Source: Pegoplata infirma
Lineage: Eukaryota; Arthropoda; Insecta; Diptera; Anthomyiidae
Length of the DNA stretch: 64,000 nucleotides
NCBI GenBank assembly: GCA_963921195.1
Contig: OY992536.1
Coordinates: 319,441,038 to 319,505,037 of the forward strand
Reading direction: 5' to 3'
Position numbers and translations under genes: made by a program
Part shown: positions 1 through 12,422 of the stretch, piece after piece
Layout: every line of letters begins with the position of its first letter
How positions within the stretch are numbered: the first letter of the stretch is position 1
The notes under the pieces: generated by a model
What the model saw: the letters and a program-made list of their open reading frames with translations, nothing else
What the model was told of the DNA's origin: nothing
Databases searched by the model: none

Positions 1-159
1 AATGCCAAGACTATTTATTTTTATAAAAAAGTCATATGTATAGAATCTTTCGGAACACCACTTATTGTATTTTCGGCAAGGCGATGGAGGCACCTTTACC
101 TGACGATTAATGTTAACAAATTCATTTATTATGATTTTTGCAATATTAAACAAATTACA

Positions 160-1600
160 TTTTTCGAATTTGGAGCAAATAATCTTGACTTTACAGTAGA
201 GTATTCGGCCCAATGTGAACCAACGAAAAGAGCTGCGACAATTAAATTAATAGGAGTTATTACTTATACCTTCATCTATAATTCTCTATTAACAGAAAAA
301 TTTTAGATTTTCAATTTTAGTAAATTTAGATTTCGGAAAGGATTTGGCCCACAGGAACAAACGGAAAGACTTGAGTCAATAAAGTAAATATGGATTATTA
401 CTCATGCCTTCTTCTAAAAAATTCTACTCACAGAAACGTTTAATTCAATTTCAGATCTCAATAATTTAATTTTTGTGACTTTACATTGCTGGAGAGGATT
501 TTGACTAGAGATGGGCGCGTGAGTGGATTTTGACTCACACTCACTCACGCTCACGCAAAAAATAATCGAATCACTCACTAATCACTCACGCATTTTTTTT
601 TTACTCACGCTCACTCACATTCACGTGAGTAATAAAAAAACTTACTCACGCTCACGCGTGACTCACGCCAGATTCAATCACGCTCACGCGTGAGTCACGC
701 AAAATCTACTCACGCAATAAAATTTTCTTACCAAAAAGAGAAAAAAATCCAAAAAAAAATTTTTTACAAAAAATTAAAAAAAAATTGGGCAAATCAAAAA
801 ATCTAATCACGCAAACTCACGCAAAAAGTAAATGACTCACTCACTCAGATTTTTTTTCAACTCACACTCGCTCACAATCACGCGTGATTCACGTGAATCA
901 CGCAAATCACGTGACCAGCGCCCATCTCTAATTTTGACCACTGTGAAAAAACGGAAAGACATGCGTCAATAAAATTAATAGAAATTCTAAAATGTTTTAA
1001 AAATGTAAAATTGCATCAAAATCTTAAGGTTTTGTAAAAATGGTGACAAAATCGGATAATAGCATCTCATTCTTTATTTATTTAAAAATCGTTAACACGA
1101 AAATCCTACATAGTTTGTTTTAATTTTTATTAAATAATAAAAATTAAATATTTAATCGACCTTTTATTGCTAAATAATTACACTGTTCGACAACAGTCGA
1201 AGTGGTGGTGCATAAAAACAAAAGTTGGATTTTTGTACGGGCCTTGGATTTTTGTACGGAATATATATTAAGCACCGTAAAAAAATAATAAGAATAATTA
1301 ATTATGCCTTCTTTTACAACTCTTCATTCACAGAATATTCAAAATCGATTTCAGATTTCAATAATTTAACTTTTTCTTCTTTACATTTCTGGAAAGGATT
1401 TGGGCCAATGCAAACAAACGGATTTATAGGAATTATTACTTATACATTCTTCTAAATATCCCCATTCACAAAATTTTTCAAATCAATTTCAGATTTTGGT
1501 TATTAAAATTTAAGTAACTTTATATTTCTGAAGCGCATTTGGGCCACTGGGAACAAACAGAAAAATTTAATTCAACTTCAGATCTCAATTATTAATTTTT
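160..1600. repeat. Diverged tandem repeat, about 140-155 bp unit
   Basis: Units share a core like GGAAAGGATTTGGCCCA followed by AACAAACGGAAAGAC, then ATTATTACTTATACCTTC. Recognisable cores lie near 208, 343, 496, 1395 and 1530. The unit near 500 is split by the hAT-like MITE at 506-930. No coding potential is visible. The units are strongly diverged, so this is an old array. Confidence 0.5.
506..930. mobile_element. hAT-like MITE, TAGAGATGGGC family, copy 1
   Basis: The ends are TAGAGATGGGCGCGTG and CAGCGCCCATCTCTA, flanked by a perfect 8-bp target duplication ATTTTGAC (498-505 and 931-938). The interior is a degenerate array of CACTCACG/CTCACGC. Three further copies lie at 25550, 26277 and 31366. 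No ORF is present, so it is non-autonomous. The 8-bp duplication and TAGNG terminus fit the hAT superfamily. Confidence 0.87.
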
Positions 1601-1611
1601 TATGCACCAAG

Positions 1612-2350
1612 CAGAGCTTCGAAGGATTTCATTCCTTAATTCGATTTGGCATTCTGAATGAAAATTTAGTGATTGCATTCCCCAATCACATTTTAGCGAA
1701 ATTAATGAATTCGCTTTAGACTCATTCGATTTATAAATAGCGAATGCATTCGATTTATTTTCCATTTGACTTTCAAATTTATTTTTCATTTGACTTTCAT
1801 TCGACTTTTAAAAATCGAATGCATTCACTTGCGAATGCAATCGATTTTATTTTCATTCAATTTTAAAAATCGAATGGCTTATTCATTCATTGCATAAAAA
1901 ACTTAAAAAACTTACCAAGATAGAGCAAAACGGAACCAATTTGTTGTCCATAGTATCGCCAACACTCTTCACACTTTTTGTCGTGTAGGCAGTTGATATG
2001 TACATTTTTAAAATTTTCGGGAACACCAATTTTTTTGGATTCAAAATTAGGGGGCCATCGTATGTAAAGAGAGTCGGCGATACTATGGACCAAAATTTGG
2101 CTCCGTTTGGTCTATCTATTTAAAAAATCGATTGCATTCGCAGTGGAATGATAAAAAATCGAATGCATTCGATTTTTCTATATCGAATGAACAAGAAATC
2201 GAATGCATTCATTTTTTTCATTCAATCGAATGAATTCCAAGGACTGCATTCATTGTTGATTTATGAAATCGAATGCATTCACTGACTATGAAAATTGAAT
2301 TGGTTTTTTTGAGAATTCATTCGTAAAGGATTTCATTCTTCGAAGCTCTG
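1612..2350. mobile_element. hAT-like element, CAGAGCTTCGAA termini
   Basis: The ends CAGAGCTTCGAAG and CTTCGAAGCTCTG are flanked by an identical 8-bp duplication GCACCAAG (1604-1611 and 2351-2358). The interior is built from repeats of AATCGAATGCATTCGATTT, a self-complementary motif. A smaller palindromic element sits inside at about 1919-2116. No transposase ORF. Confidence 0.85.
1919..2116. mobile_element. Palindromic MITE nested in the 1612-2350 element
   Basis: The left arm (GATAGAGCAAAACGGA, then CCATAGTATCGCC) is mirrored by the right arm (GGCGATACTATGG, then TCCGTTTGGTCTATC). It breaks the CGAATGCATTCG array of its host. The target duplication was not resolved. Confidence 0.6.
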
Positions 2351-2618
2351 GCACCAAGGCAGGCTATTGAAGTTTAAATTTAAACTATATTTTTTTTTGT
2401 GGATTTATTATGTTACATCTTCCATAGATTCAATCCAAATGGCTTCGTTAAATAAAGGTTTATTGAATAGACTTATTAAGGCGAGTTTTTGAGATGTCTA
2501 TTAGGGGTTAAAAACTCCATAGATTTATTCAAAAAAAAATCGTTGCGGCCTTTGGTCATACTTAGGAATTACAAAACTTTATAGATTCATTTCCAAAGCA
2601 TATTCCAAATTCAGACAA

Positions 2619-2731
2619 GGCAATTTTAATTGCCGCAATTCTGATTTTATAGTGTATCGGAGAGAGAGGGAAGAATCTTATCTCTCTCTCTGATACACTA
2701 AAAAATCAGAATTGCCGCAATTAAAATTGCC
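2619..2731. repeat. Near-perfect palindrome (MITE-like)
   Basis: The arm GGCAATTTTAATTGCCGC is repeated in inverse orientation at the right end. The central part is a second inverted repeat of TAGTGTATCGGAGAGAGA. It would fold into one hairpin of over 100 nt. Confidence 0.75.
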
Positions 2732-3834
2732 CAATGTAAATTCGGTCATACGCTAAATGATGCCTTTTGCGTAGCGGCTTTTGATCAGACTTAAGGATTA
2801 CAAACTCCATAGATTAATCCAAATATTTAGACAAGACAAAGCTTGTCTACCGTTAATTTTAAAAAAATTAGAGTAATACCAGTAGATTTAAGTCCAAGCC
2901 TTAAAAACAGTAGTCAGCAGAAAAAAAGTATGTTTTAGTGTATTTCATACACAAAGCAGAGCCTGGTGGCTATTGGTGCCGACCACTGCTTTAAAGTAAC
3001 ATGTCTCCCAATATCAATAACTTTGAGGGTTTTAAATTTTTTTTTATCGAAACAAAATTTCAGCTTGATCTGCAAAATATAACTTAATTTATAATTAAAT
3101 TAATCTTAAATTTTAGATGAGCTTATTTTTTTTTGAATACTTTGTTTAGCATAAATATTATTCTTATTACTGCTTCTCTTGCACAAGATTTTCTTTCTGT
3201 TATTCTTCTGTTTTATTCTTATTCTTTTGTGTATTACTTATCTGTTTTTTCTTCTTATTCTTCTAGATATTTAATTATGCTTACTTATTTTTATTTTTAT
3301 ATTTTTGTTTTACTTATATTTAATTTGGTAAATATTTTTTGCAATTCTTCTTTTATATTTTTCTAAAAATTATTAAAATAAAAAGAAAAACACATTTTTT
3401 TTTTTTGCAAAAACCATACAACCACATAATTGAACGATAAAAAAAATTCTTTTCTATTGAGTGGACAGAAGAACACAGCAAAGAAAAAGTCCAACAAAAA
3501 AAGTCCAACAAGTAAAAAATTTATAGTCGATCAAGATCGACCATATAATACTCTACACCAGTGTTTCCGGAACAAGGGACCCAAGTTCAAACGTGGACAG
3601 ATTGGATCTATCTTTCGTTAGATCTTTAATGAGTGTAGCAAACACACACAAACTAAATTTAAGCGAAATAGGCTTCGATTTTTTGATAAGACCGATTTAA
3701 CTAAATATCGGGCGAAATTTAAGGATTAAGTCAAGAATACTGACATAACTCCAAATTACTAAAAATTAACATCATTGATAGATCCCATCAATCAGATTCC
3801 AAAGAAACAAAAATAGAGGAATATTTCGCGAGAT

Positions 3835-4110
3835 ATATCGCTCTTTTACTTGTATAGTGTCACAACTCAAAATATTTGATTTTGCAGAAAATACGTTTAA
3901 AGTTTACTATTGAAACTGGTTTTTAATTGAAAAAGGCCGGTACATAGAAAATGTAATAATGGCGTGTGCTCTTCGCAAACGGTGAGTTTAAAAGATATTA
4001 ATACGAATTGTTGACACAATAAAAAGCACGATATAACGAATAATTCTGCATCATTAACTCAAAAAACGCATTTTTTGTGTTATAACACTATACAAGTAAA
4101 GCAGCGATAT
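3835..4110. mobile_element. Short inverted-repeat element, ATATCGCT termini
   Basis: The left end ATATCGCTCTTTTACTTGTA and the right end (TACAAGTAAAGCAGCGATAT) are inverted repeats with a 1-2 nt difference; ATAGTGT/ACACTAT extends them. About 276 bp, no ORF. No certain target duplication. Confidence 0.55.
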
Positions 4111-7100
4111 TATTCTAAATTTTAAAACGAAATCGATAATACATTCGCTTGTAATTATCCGATCAGGATAAATATGGTATCGTTAGAAATTTAACATCAA
4201 TACCTATTGAACTATTCAAACTTTATAAAGCTCGTTGGTGGCATTTAAATATATTTTTTCTTAAAAAAATATATTTATCTAAAAATAACGCATTTAAATT
4301 ACCACAGTTTTGCCATTAAAGCCTAAAAAACTAGCTTTCGTTTAGAACCAGTCTCGGCCATGTAGCTCTTCCAGCAACATAGTTATTTAGGCTCAAAGTT
4401 ATTAAGGCTTTATAATATTTTGATGTTTTTGCAAAGGGTTTCCGAAACCTTATATAGTCTCCAAAAATCTTCTACAGTTTCAAATAAGGCAAGTTCCCGT
4501 TGAATCAGATTCTTCAATTTTATTTGATTCTACGCGGTTATAAATATGAAAAACATTAAAATATTAGTAAATCTGCTGCAAATATGTGTGCGTATTAACA
4601 AAATGAACGAATTTATCAAAGCAAACGATCCCGTTTAAAAATCTATTGATATGAAAATCAGATTATATCATTATATCTGGCCAGATCTATAATATCCGAG
4701 ATTTATCTCCATTTCCGAGGTCTGATCAGATACAATTACTTATCAGATCTACTTAGATTTCAAAATTGGGTACAAATCTCGGAAATAATAGATTTAATCA
4801 GATACAGTTGATTTAATTAGATCTTAAAGGATCAGTCAGTTCTAACCAATTTTTTCATGGGATGAAGAAACGATCTCCACGGAAACATATTTTCAGAATC
4901 TTTCTCAAAACGATCCAGTGAAATGTCTTTTATATAGGTGACTTTGGTATCTTTTTTATATTTTCGTCATTTGGGCAAAAGTTTAGTTTACGGCCACATT
5001 TCATATCATGGTTCAATACCATATTTATAACGATCGGATCCTTAAAAGCGGAGAAATAAGCGATTTTGTTTTAAACCTTTTAGCGAATTTTTCTTGCCAT
5101 CCTCGATTTTTGTTTCGTTGGATTTTTCTCGAAAAAGGCCTATTTCCAAAAAAAATATGAGCAATGCCAGTATAATAGACTAGTTTTGAACTCCCATAAT
5201 ACGTTTACTGGCAAATAACACGGTTTTTGGAGTTATTTGAACCAAATTTAAAGGGGACGTTTGTGTAACGGCCATGCTTAAACATAAACCGATATTTTAC
5301 AGTTTCAATAGGATTTGTCCTTGGTCCAAGAGAGGCATAAGTTTAAAAATTGCAGGTCAATTGAATGGAAATTGGGACCTGTATCATCTTTACACCGTTT
5401 ATATAGCCAGAGAGAAGGACGGACATCAATTCAAATAAGTGATTCTGAGTTGATCGGTATACTTTGTGATGCGTCTAGGATTGATATTTCTGGTAGTTAC
5501 ACACATTAGCACAAACTCATGCCCTTACCACAGTGGTGTAGGGTATAAAAAAATGGATGTAAATGTTCGGATAATACGACTAGCACTCAAAAGGTAAAAG
5601 AAGAACGTTTCGAGATAATCGAAGTTTTTTATTTTAGTTTCCCCAAATTTTCGCCCATTATAACTCTTATTGTTCTTTACTCTAGGACTAAACTTATTAT
5701 TCTTACATTTTTCTTGAATTTCACGTGTGCATTTTCTTTAGATGTTTTTAATAAATTATAAATTTAATATTTTTCTTTTTATTGTGTTTATTATGTCAAT
5801 TTACTTAACGACGAGTACATTTTTTTTTATTATTTTAACGAGTTATTAGTTATTTGTCGTTGACGAGTAGCGAGTGATCTTCTAATTTCTTATTGCCCAT
5901 TCCATCAACTCGTTACTTTTGGGCAATGTGTAGACAAATATGAGAAATTTTTTGGCTAAAAACACTTTAAAATCATCAAAATTCTTGATATTTTCATTAT
6001 TTTCACGTAATATATGTTGGGGATTTGATGATAAAACACTTTTTTTCAATTTTAATTCGTTTTAAAATGATTTTTTTTATAAAATTTAGCACAACTTTTT
6101 TCACACGTCCAACAATGTTAAATAAAAAAAAACAACAAAAGCACACCGGACGAAGAACAGACAATTGTTGAAAATTTCAATTCCGAAACGTTCCAAAAAA
6201 ACTACACATAAAGAAATTAGACCAATTTTTACCCAAGTTTTTTTTGTGTAAACTCATACACTCAACCAAAAATAATTTGTAATTTTTAAAATAGAATTCA
6301 CGTTTTTTTTTTATATATTAAAGTGCATATTCTGTTCGTGTTCACGTGAAAAAATCTGCCAAACTTCATATAAAAAAAGTATTTTTGCAACTCGGCTATA
6401 TTGTGGCTACACGCAAAAAAAAATCTGTGTCGGAGTGAGCAAAAATCTGGCATAATTTTACCAAAAATATGCTAAAACTACAACCGACGAAGTAGTTTTC
6501 CTAATTTAGCCAAAAGGCGTATGTAAAAAATAATGAATGCTTATGCTATTTAAACAAAAACTTGGCAAAACATACCAAAAGAAATATGGTGAAATATACC
6601 AAAATTATTAGAAAAGGTGATTAAAAATAATGCTAAAAATCACACACAAAGAAGAGACGTTAGTTAAAATATCCAATCGAACTTGGTACACTCAACCAAA
6701 AATCATTGTATTCCCAAAGAAAATCGTTGTAAATTCAACAGAAATCATTGTTGATTTTGACCCTACAAATATTTATGTTGATTTCAATAAAAATTATTGT
6801 CAGTTTTTGTAAAAGTTGATCAACTCGTTTTTTTGTAAATCAACTCTTATTTTTTGTAATTTCAACTCATAATTTTGTTAATATAAGAAATTTTATTAAT
6901 AAAAAAAACTTGTTATTTGTAAATATTCTTTTATTAAGCATAAATCACAATATTTTTGTATTATCGCCGGCTTTTTAAACTACAATATTTGAAGATTTTC
7001 ACACACACTTCGTTTATTCATGTTATGCACTCATAAGCCATTCTCCAGTTTTCTGATGATACCAAATAAAATCCTTAAAAAAAAAACAAAAAAGGTTTAA

Positions 7101-7343
7101 TATAGTATGAATACTAGGGCGGGTCGATTTTTTTTGTCAAAAATCGTATAGCAAAAACATAATCTACAAGAAATTCTAAGAACATTTCCCAAAGAAACCA
7201 TGTTTCTAAAATCAAACCCTATACCGCGCCTAACGACATGAAGATTTGTCCGTCCGTCCTTTTTTTCATAAGCAAAACATAGAACTTGACTCTTTTTTGG
7301 TGTTTGTGTTAATTTTTTGGCTTTGGTGTGCTCTGAGGTAGAG

Positions 7344-7501
7344 AATAATCACAATTGGAGCGGGAAGCGTTTTTCCGCAACTGTTCACATACGTTTTATA
7401 TGAAAACAAAATTCCGCCGCGTTTTTCCGCCGAACTAGATTCAATTCTATTTTAATGAGGACAATTGCGGAAAACCGCTTCCCGCTCCAATTGTGATTAT
7501 T
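7344..7501. mobile_element. Palindromic MITE, AATAATCACAATTGGAGCGG termini
   Basis: The left arm AATAATCACAATTGGAGCGG, then GAAGCG and TTTTCCGC, is mirrored exactly at the right end (CCGCTCCAATTGTGATTATT). 158 bp, no ORF. GC-rich arms stand out from the surrounding AT-rich DNA. Confidence 0.75.
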
Positions 7502-7727
7502 GTCGTATATAGTAAAATTTTATTGGTAATATTTTTGTAGAACATTTCATCCCCACCCTCCCCCTCTTTCGGGGTGTTTTTTGCGATTTGTGAGAATAAA
7601 GCCAAAAAATACTGTTATGAGAGGGAGTTAGAGCGTTAATATGTTTCTCAAAAATATTTGCCATAATATTTTCTACAAAGTTGCTGAACATACCCTACAC
7701 CTCAGATGTAAAGAAAACATAGTTTTA

Positions 7728-8013
7728 GGCCTCTGTTCTGTCTTTCACAACTTTTCAATTCACATGAAATTTTCCGAATCACATCAAATCGAGTTCCGTG
7801 TTTTGTAGTTCACATTTTAATTTAATGTTGAAATAAAATAACAAATATTTAAAAAAATTATAAGGAATAAAATGCAATCGTTTTACTTTCACCAAACTTT
7901 ATGTAAAACAAAACGAAAAAGAATTTCGGAAGTGAAATCTAGAACACCAAAAATATTCGTAAATTTTAATTTTCACATTTTTTATGTGAATTACTTTTTT
8001 TGGAACAGCGGCC
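7728..8013. mobile_element. PIF/Harbinger-like MITE, copy 1
   Basis: Terminal GGCCTCTGTTCTG and GGAACAGCGGCC are imperfect inverted repeats flanked by the 3-bp duplication TTA (7725-7727, 8014-8016). A second copy in opposite orientation lies at 17823-18111. A TTA/TAA duplication is the hallmark of PIF/Harbinger. Short overlapping frames inside are not conserved as proteins between the copies. Confidence 0.8.
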
Positions 8014-8280
8014 TTATATACCGATATGCTGCAAGAACATATCCAGTGGCAATGTTTTACTAATTGCCGCTGGATATAATTCGAATAATTTTTGGGATTA
8101 TGACCGGCAAGTATATTAGACATAATCCCTGAAATGGAGAAATAAATAATTAGATTGATTTGTAATGAAAACACCACAGACGAAAAATTATAATAAGAAA
8201 TTTTAACAATAAATCGCTGCTTTTACCGTTAATCCATGATAATTATACTCCATTACTTATTTTATATTGGGCTGCAGTAT

Positions 8281-8360
8281 ATTAACATGTAGCGTGATAC
8301 TCTGAAAGTAAGTGCAGGGGTTGTGGGTTCGATTCCCTCTAAAGCCTTTGTATGTTAATT
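8281..8360 (+). repeat. tRNA-derived SINE-like segment
   Basis: It contains an A-box-like TAGCGTGATAC (8290-8300) and a B-box GGGTTCGATTCC (8325-8336), followed by CTTTGTATGTTA. The same layout and 3' motif recur on the minus strand at 24305-24385. It does not fold as a compact tRNA cloverleaf, so a tRNA-derived repeat is more likely than a tRNA gene. Confidence 0.5.
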
Positions 8361-9094
8361 ACAAAGGGAAGCTTGTGCAGCGGATTTTTCTTAATAAATA
8401 AAAGTATGTAATTGAGGATCATAATGATTTTTCGTCAAAAAAAAAACACATATATACTTTTGTGGGATGAAATTGGAGAGTTGCATATCGGAGAGGAAAA
8501 AAGTCAGTATTTGATTTATTTTGAGTAAATTTTTTTTTTTTTTTTAATATTTGTAAAAAAAAAAAAATTTCAAGTGTAAAGTTTTTTGAGTGTAATTTTT
8601 TTTTGAGTGTATTATTTTTTTTTTAGTTGTTTTGAGTGACAAAAATAGATTCTAAAATATTTTTTTTTGGCTTATCATTCCTTTTCAATGCGTGTTTAGC
8701 GTTTTTTCAACACGGGAGTTCGGGTTAAAGCCCATCTAAAATTCCCTATTTTGCTAATAACTTATGAACCACTGGACAGATTTCGCTGAAATTTAGTATT
8801 AATCTGACCGGAAGTATAACAAATATATGCGTCACTCTTCAGCAGCTTGCTGTATATATTTTTCATTCTTTCGCTAATATTTGAAAGTAAGCGTGTTTCA
8901 CACAGACAGAAAGACAGACGGACGGACGGATTTTCATGTCGTTAGGCGCGGTATAGGGTTTGATTTTAGACCAATGGTTTCTTTGGAAAAGTTTCTTAGA
9001 ATTTCTTGTAGATTTTGTTTTTGCTATACGATTTTTCAGTTTTTTTCGATCCATACAAATCGACCCGCCCTAATGAATACATAAAGTAATCAAT

Positions 9095-10307
9095 CCCAAG
9101 AAACACATTTACGGACACACCGACAAGTACGGAATCATGAATCCGGATTTTACGGCACGTTTACGGACCGTAAAATTTGTATCCGTTATAGCTGGTACGA
9201 AAACGGTACATTAACGGTCCGTAAAGTTTGATTTTTGACGTGCTCCGTTTTTACTCCGTATTGATGTGTACGTTTCTGTACCGTTAAAAACGGACTTCAC
9301 CGATTTTCATCCGTTTTAAATCCGTTACAAACGGAGCCGTTTTGCTACCGTTGCTTACGGAGTTGTCAGAACAATTAATTTATTTTTAAATCTGTGAATT
9401 TCGGTAACATGTTTCAGGAATTTCTATCCTTTGGGAGTTAAATTTCTAGACGGGAGTTAAAGAAATGTCATGTGCATGGAAATATAAAGTAAATGTGGAT
9501 AATAAAAGAAAATGGTAAGTTAATGAAATTGTATGTAAAAAAACAAAATTTTTAATTATGATTTCCGCCTTTCTAGGATATTAATCGGCAATTTGAATCG
9601 CCCTCGTCAAATTTTCATCAAGTGCAAAATAAATAGAAAATTGGTTTGCAAAAAAGGATCTGATAATATAGTTCCTGAAAAATTTGAGGTTTGTCAAATA
9701 AAAAAAAGATTCCATCTTAGAACAACTTTCTGCTCAAAAAGGTGCTCATAGTGTATAGATTTTTTTATGGAAAATTCATCGGAATCAAAAGGACATTCTG
9801 TTTAAAGTACCAATAAATCTGATTTTTTTTAAATATTTTTTAGAAAGTTTTTTCTGATATTTTTTGGAACATTTTTACATATTAACATCATATTAATAAA
9901 AAATGTTATATTCGTTTAAATACCACGAAAATTGTGTTTTAATTAAAGGCAACAATTGGCTGAATACACCCTTTTTTGTATCAAATACCGGTACGAATAC
10001 GTACCGTTATCGGTCCGCTATTAATGGATTCTACTCCGTTTTCATTCAAAAATACGGTCCGTAAACGGTGCGTTTACTGTGTCGATAACGTACTATCAAA
10101 TTGTGTATTCCGTTTCCTACACTGCATATTGGTCCGTTAACGGTCCGTTAGTAACGTACTCTCAACGGATTTCGAATCAGATTCGATGTTCCTTATAGTC
10201 CGTTTTCTGGTCCGTATACGGATCCAGAAAACGGTCCGTATACGGAGTCGGATTCCGTATTAGACGGACCGAAAGCGGACCGTAAACGGACCTTTTTGTT
10301 TGTTGGG
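9095..10307. mobile_element. CCCAA(G/C)AAAC element filled with ACGGACCGTAAACGG motifs
   Basis: The ends CCCAAGAAAC and GTTTGTTGGG are inverted repeats. Comparison with the uninterrupted copy at 12423-13236 shows it interrupts the host at AATCAAT/ATGTATT, with at most a 2-bp AT duplication. Both flanks of the element carry dozens of TACGGACCGT/AACGGTCCGT half-palindromes. A partial copy of its right side lies at about 11190-11255. Superfamily not assigned. Confidence 0.7.
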
Positions 10308-10670
10308 ATGTATTTTTTTACTTACCAAATATTTACAGACCAGATCCTATTTTTATTTATTTTTATAATATTAAATAATTTTATAAAAAACAAACACATC
10401 AAATAATTTTATAAGAGACAGATAAACACGCCTCACATTGCTACCAACTCACTCGTCACTCGTTAATAATAAAAAAATGAACGAACAGGGTTGTTTTTTC
10501 TATTTTGATTTATCTATTGAATTCTGTAGATACATTGTAAATCGTTGATTCAACTATACTGATTATTCAACGATATCAACATTAATTTTTGTTGAATACG
10601 GCATTATTCTGTAAAACTTGATCTACAATGGGTTAACTAATTTTTCTACTAAGATATTTCTAAGAGTGTA

Positions 10671-11309
10671 ACATTTTTTATATACACTTATCCAAAAATC
10701 ATTGTATTCCCAAAGAAATTCGTTGTAAATTCAACAAAAATCATTGTTGATTTTGACCCTACAAATATTTATGTTGATTTCAATAAAAATTGTTGTCAGT
10801 TTTTATAAAAGTTGATCTTAACTTTAGCATTTTTTTATCTTTTAAAAAACTAATTATTTATTTTTATTTATTAATTAATTTTATTTATCAATTTCCTTTT
10901 TACGTTTTTATATCACAAAAAATTAAACCAACCACGCACACTTAAATACAAAATGAAAATGGCGGTCTGTATTTGTTTTTTCTGTTTTCTTTCGATAAAT
11001 TTTTTGTGCAATTAATTTACGTTATTGTGCAAGTTACTTGGTTATTTTACATAAAAATTAATCATGTTACTTTAACATCGACAAGCATAATTTTAGCTAA
11101 ATTTAATAAAAGTCTATCCACTCCATATAAAAAATTTTTACCAAGTAGGATTGCTCAATCTGACACAGTTTTTTTTTGTGTCCGAAAATGTTGCACTCTC
11201 AACGGATTTCGAATCAGATTCGATGTTCCTTATAGTCCGTTTTCTTGTCCGCATATGCGTAGTTGGAGAAAGACTCCGATTGAGATGACATCATACAAAA
11301 AATGTCTAA
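10671..11309. repeat. Fragments of TACACTCA and ACGGACC families
   Basis: 10683-10815 is a 5' fragment of the TACACTCA family (TACACTTATCCAAAAATCAT, then the conserved GTTGATTTTGACCCTAC). 11190-11255 matches the right part of the 9095-10307 element. A frame at 10973-11392 crosses these unrelated fragments and is not a gene. Confidence 0.6.
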
Positions 11310-11324
11310 TATGCTATTTACATA

Positions 11325-12087
11325 TACACTCAACCAAAAATCATTGTATTCCCAATGAAAATCGTAGTAAATTCAACAGAAATCATTGTTGATTTTGACC
11401 CTACAAATATTTATGTTGATTTTAACATTAATTGTTGTCAGTTTTTGTAAAAGCTGATTAAGTCGTATTTTTGTTGGTTCTATTCGTATTTTTGTTAATC
11501 ATACTCGTTTTGTTTTGTATATTCATGCAATTTTATTTATTAAAATGAAATTCTTATTTGTGTTGTATGTAAATGTTATTTTATTTAATTGAATATTTTC
11601 ACAATATTTTTTCGTGGTTTTCATTAACTCATTATTTTCACATAAACTTATTTTGTTTTTCGATGATATTTTTTTGTTTCCTTGGACTGTGATGTATTTC
11701 GCTGTTGTTTTGCTGTCGGCAATCATTTTACGTGATTATCTTCTGGAGTTTTTAGAAAGATTCCAAATCACAAATTGCTAAAAAAAATAAAAAAATGCTT
11801 TAGTAATGAATTAAATAACAGATATATTTAATAACTCACCAAATATTTTCTTTTAATTTTGTTATCAAAAAGTTTTTTTTTTTGAGAAACATCCCTTCTG
11901 TACAAGACAACAAAAACAAAAACAGTGTTGCACATTTCATGTACTTATGTTTTATGCAATTTTTTCCAACTATGTATTTTTCAACTATTGAATTTTGTAA
12001 TATCAACATTGATTTTTGTTAAATTCTGTAAAACTTGATCTACAATGGGTTTACTAATTTTTCTACTAAGATATTTCTATGAGTGTA
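11325..12087. mobile_element. TACACTCA-family MITE, copy B (763 bp)
   Basis: TACACTCAACC at the left and TATGAGTGTA at the right, flanked by TA. It splits the TTTACATATACCTC terminus of the outermost element. Its middle differs from copies A, C and D but matches copy E, so it represents a second subfamily. No ORF. Confidence 0.82.
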
Positions 12088-12422
12088 CCTCGAAATCCAT
12101 ATAAATTTGGATTTCAAATCCAATTAAAATCTATACCGTTTACATATGCTTTTTTGACATTTAGCGGGATTTTGTTTGTACTAACTCTGTATTTTCTTTT
12201 GATTTGTGTACAGGGTTGTTAGTGGGAAAATTAACCAATTTTATAAATATTGCTAAAAACAATGATTTTTCTTTGCCGGAGCCAATATTTTCAATCCCAT
12301 TAGTATATGTTGGGACCACAATATCAAAAAATGTGTTTTTATGTAGTGCTGCTTCTTTAAATGCAAGAAAATTAACATTTTTGCCAAGTTTGGGGCCGCC
12401 ACCATTGAGTGTTTTTCTTTGT

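Larger units (their letters stand above)
2360..6686. other. Non-coding AT-rich stretch
   Basis: No gene is supported. Short ORFs here are AT-rich chance frames without recognisable domains. It contains the palindrome at 2619-2731, an inverted-repeat element at 3835-4110, an ATCAGAT-rich stretch around 4650-4830 and a copy of the dispersed TAGGGTATAAAA motif near 5535. Confidence 0.5.
7115..9072. mobile_element. TAGGGCGGGTCGATTT element with 8-bp target duplication
   Basis: Termini TAGGGCGGGTCGATTT and AAATCGACCCGCCCTA are perfect 16-bp inverted repeats. The flanks are a perfect 8-bp duplication ATGAATAC (7107-7114 and 9073-9080). The inverted similarity continues for about 150 bp, through GTATAGGGTTTGATTTTAGA. 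Nested inside are a palindromic MITE (7344), a Harbinger-like MITE (7728) and a tRNA-like segment (8281). hAT or P-type by duplication length; no transposase ORF. Confidence 0.87.
6687..10670. mobile_element. TACACTCA-family element (Tc1/mariner-type MITE), copy A, carrying two insertions
   Basis: It begins TACACTCAACCAAAAATC and ends ATTTCTAAGAGTGTA, the termini also seen in copies at 11325, 12423, 13574 and 14042. Removing the insertions at 7115-9072 (with one target copy) and 9095-10307 leaves a sequence collinear with the uninterrupted copy at 12423-13236. TA flanks both ends. The family has conserved termini but no ORF. Confidence 0.82.

Noticed and set aside
10973..11392. 139-codon frame on +
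   Set aside because: Spans fragments of two unrelated transposon families.
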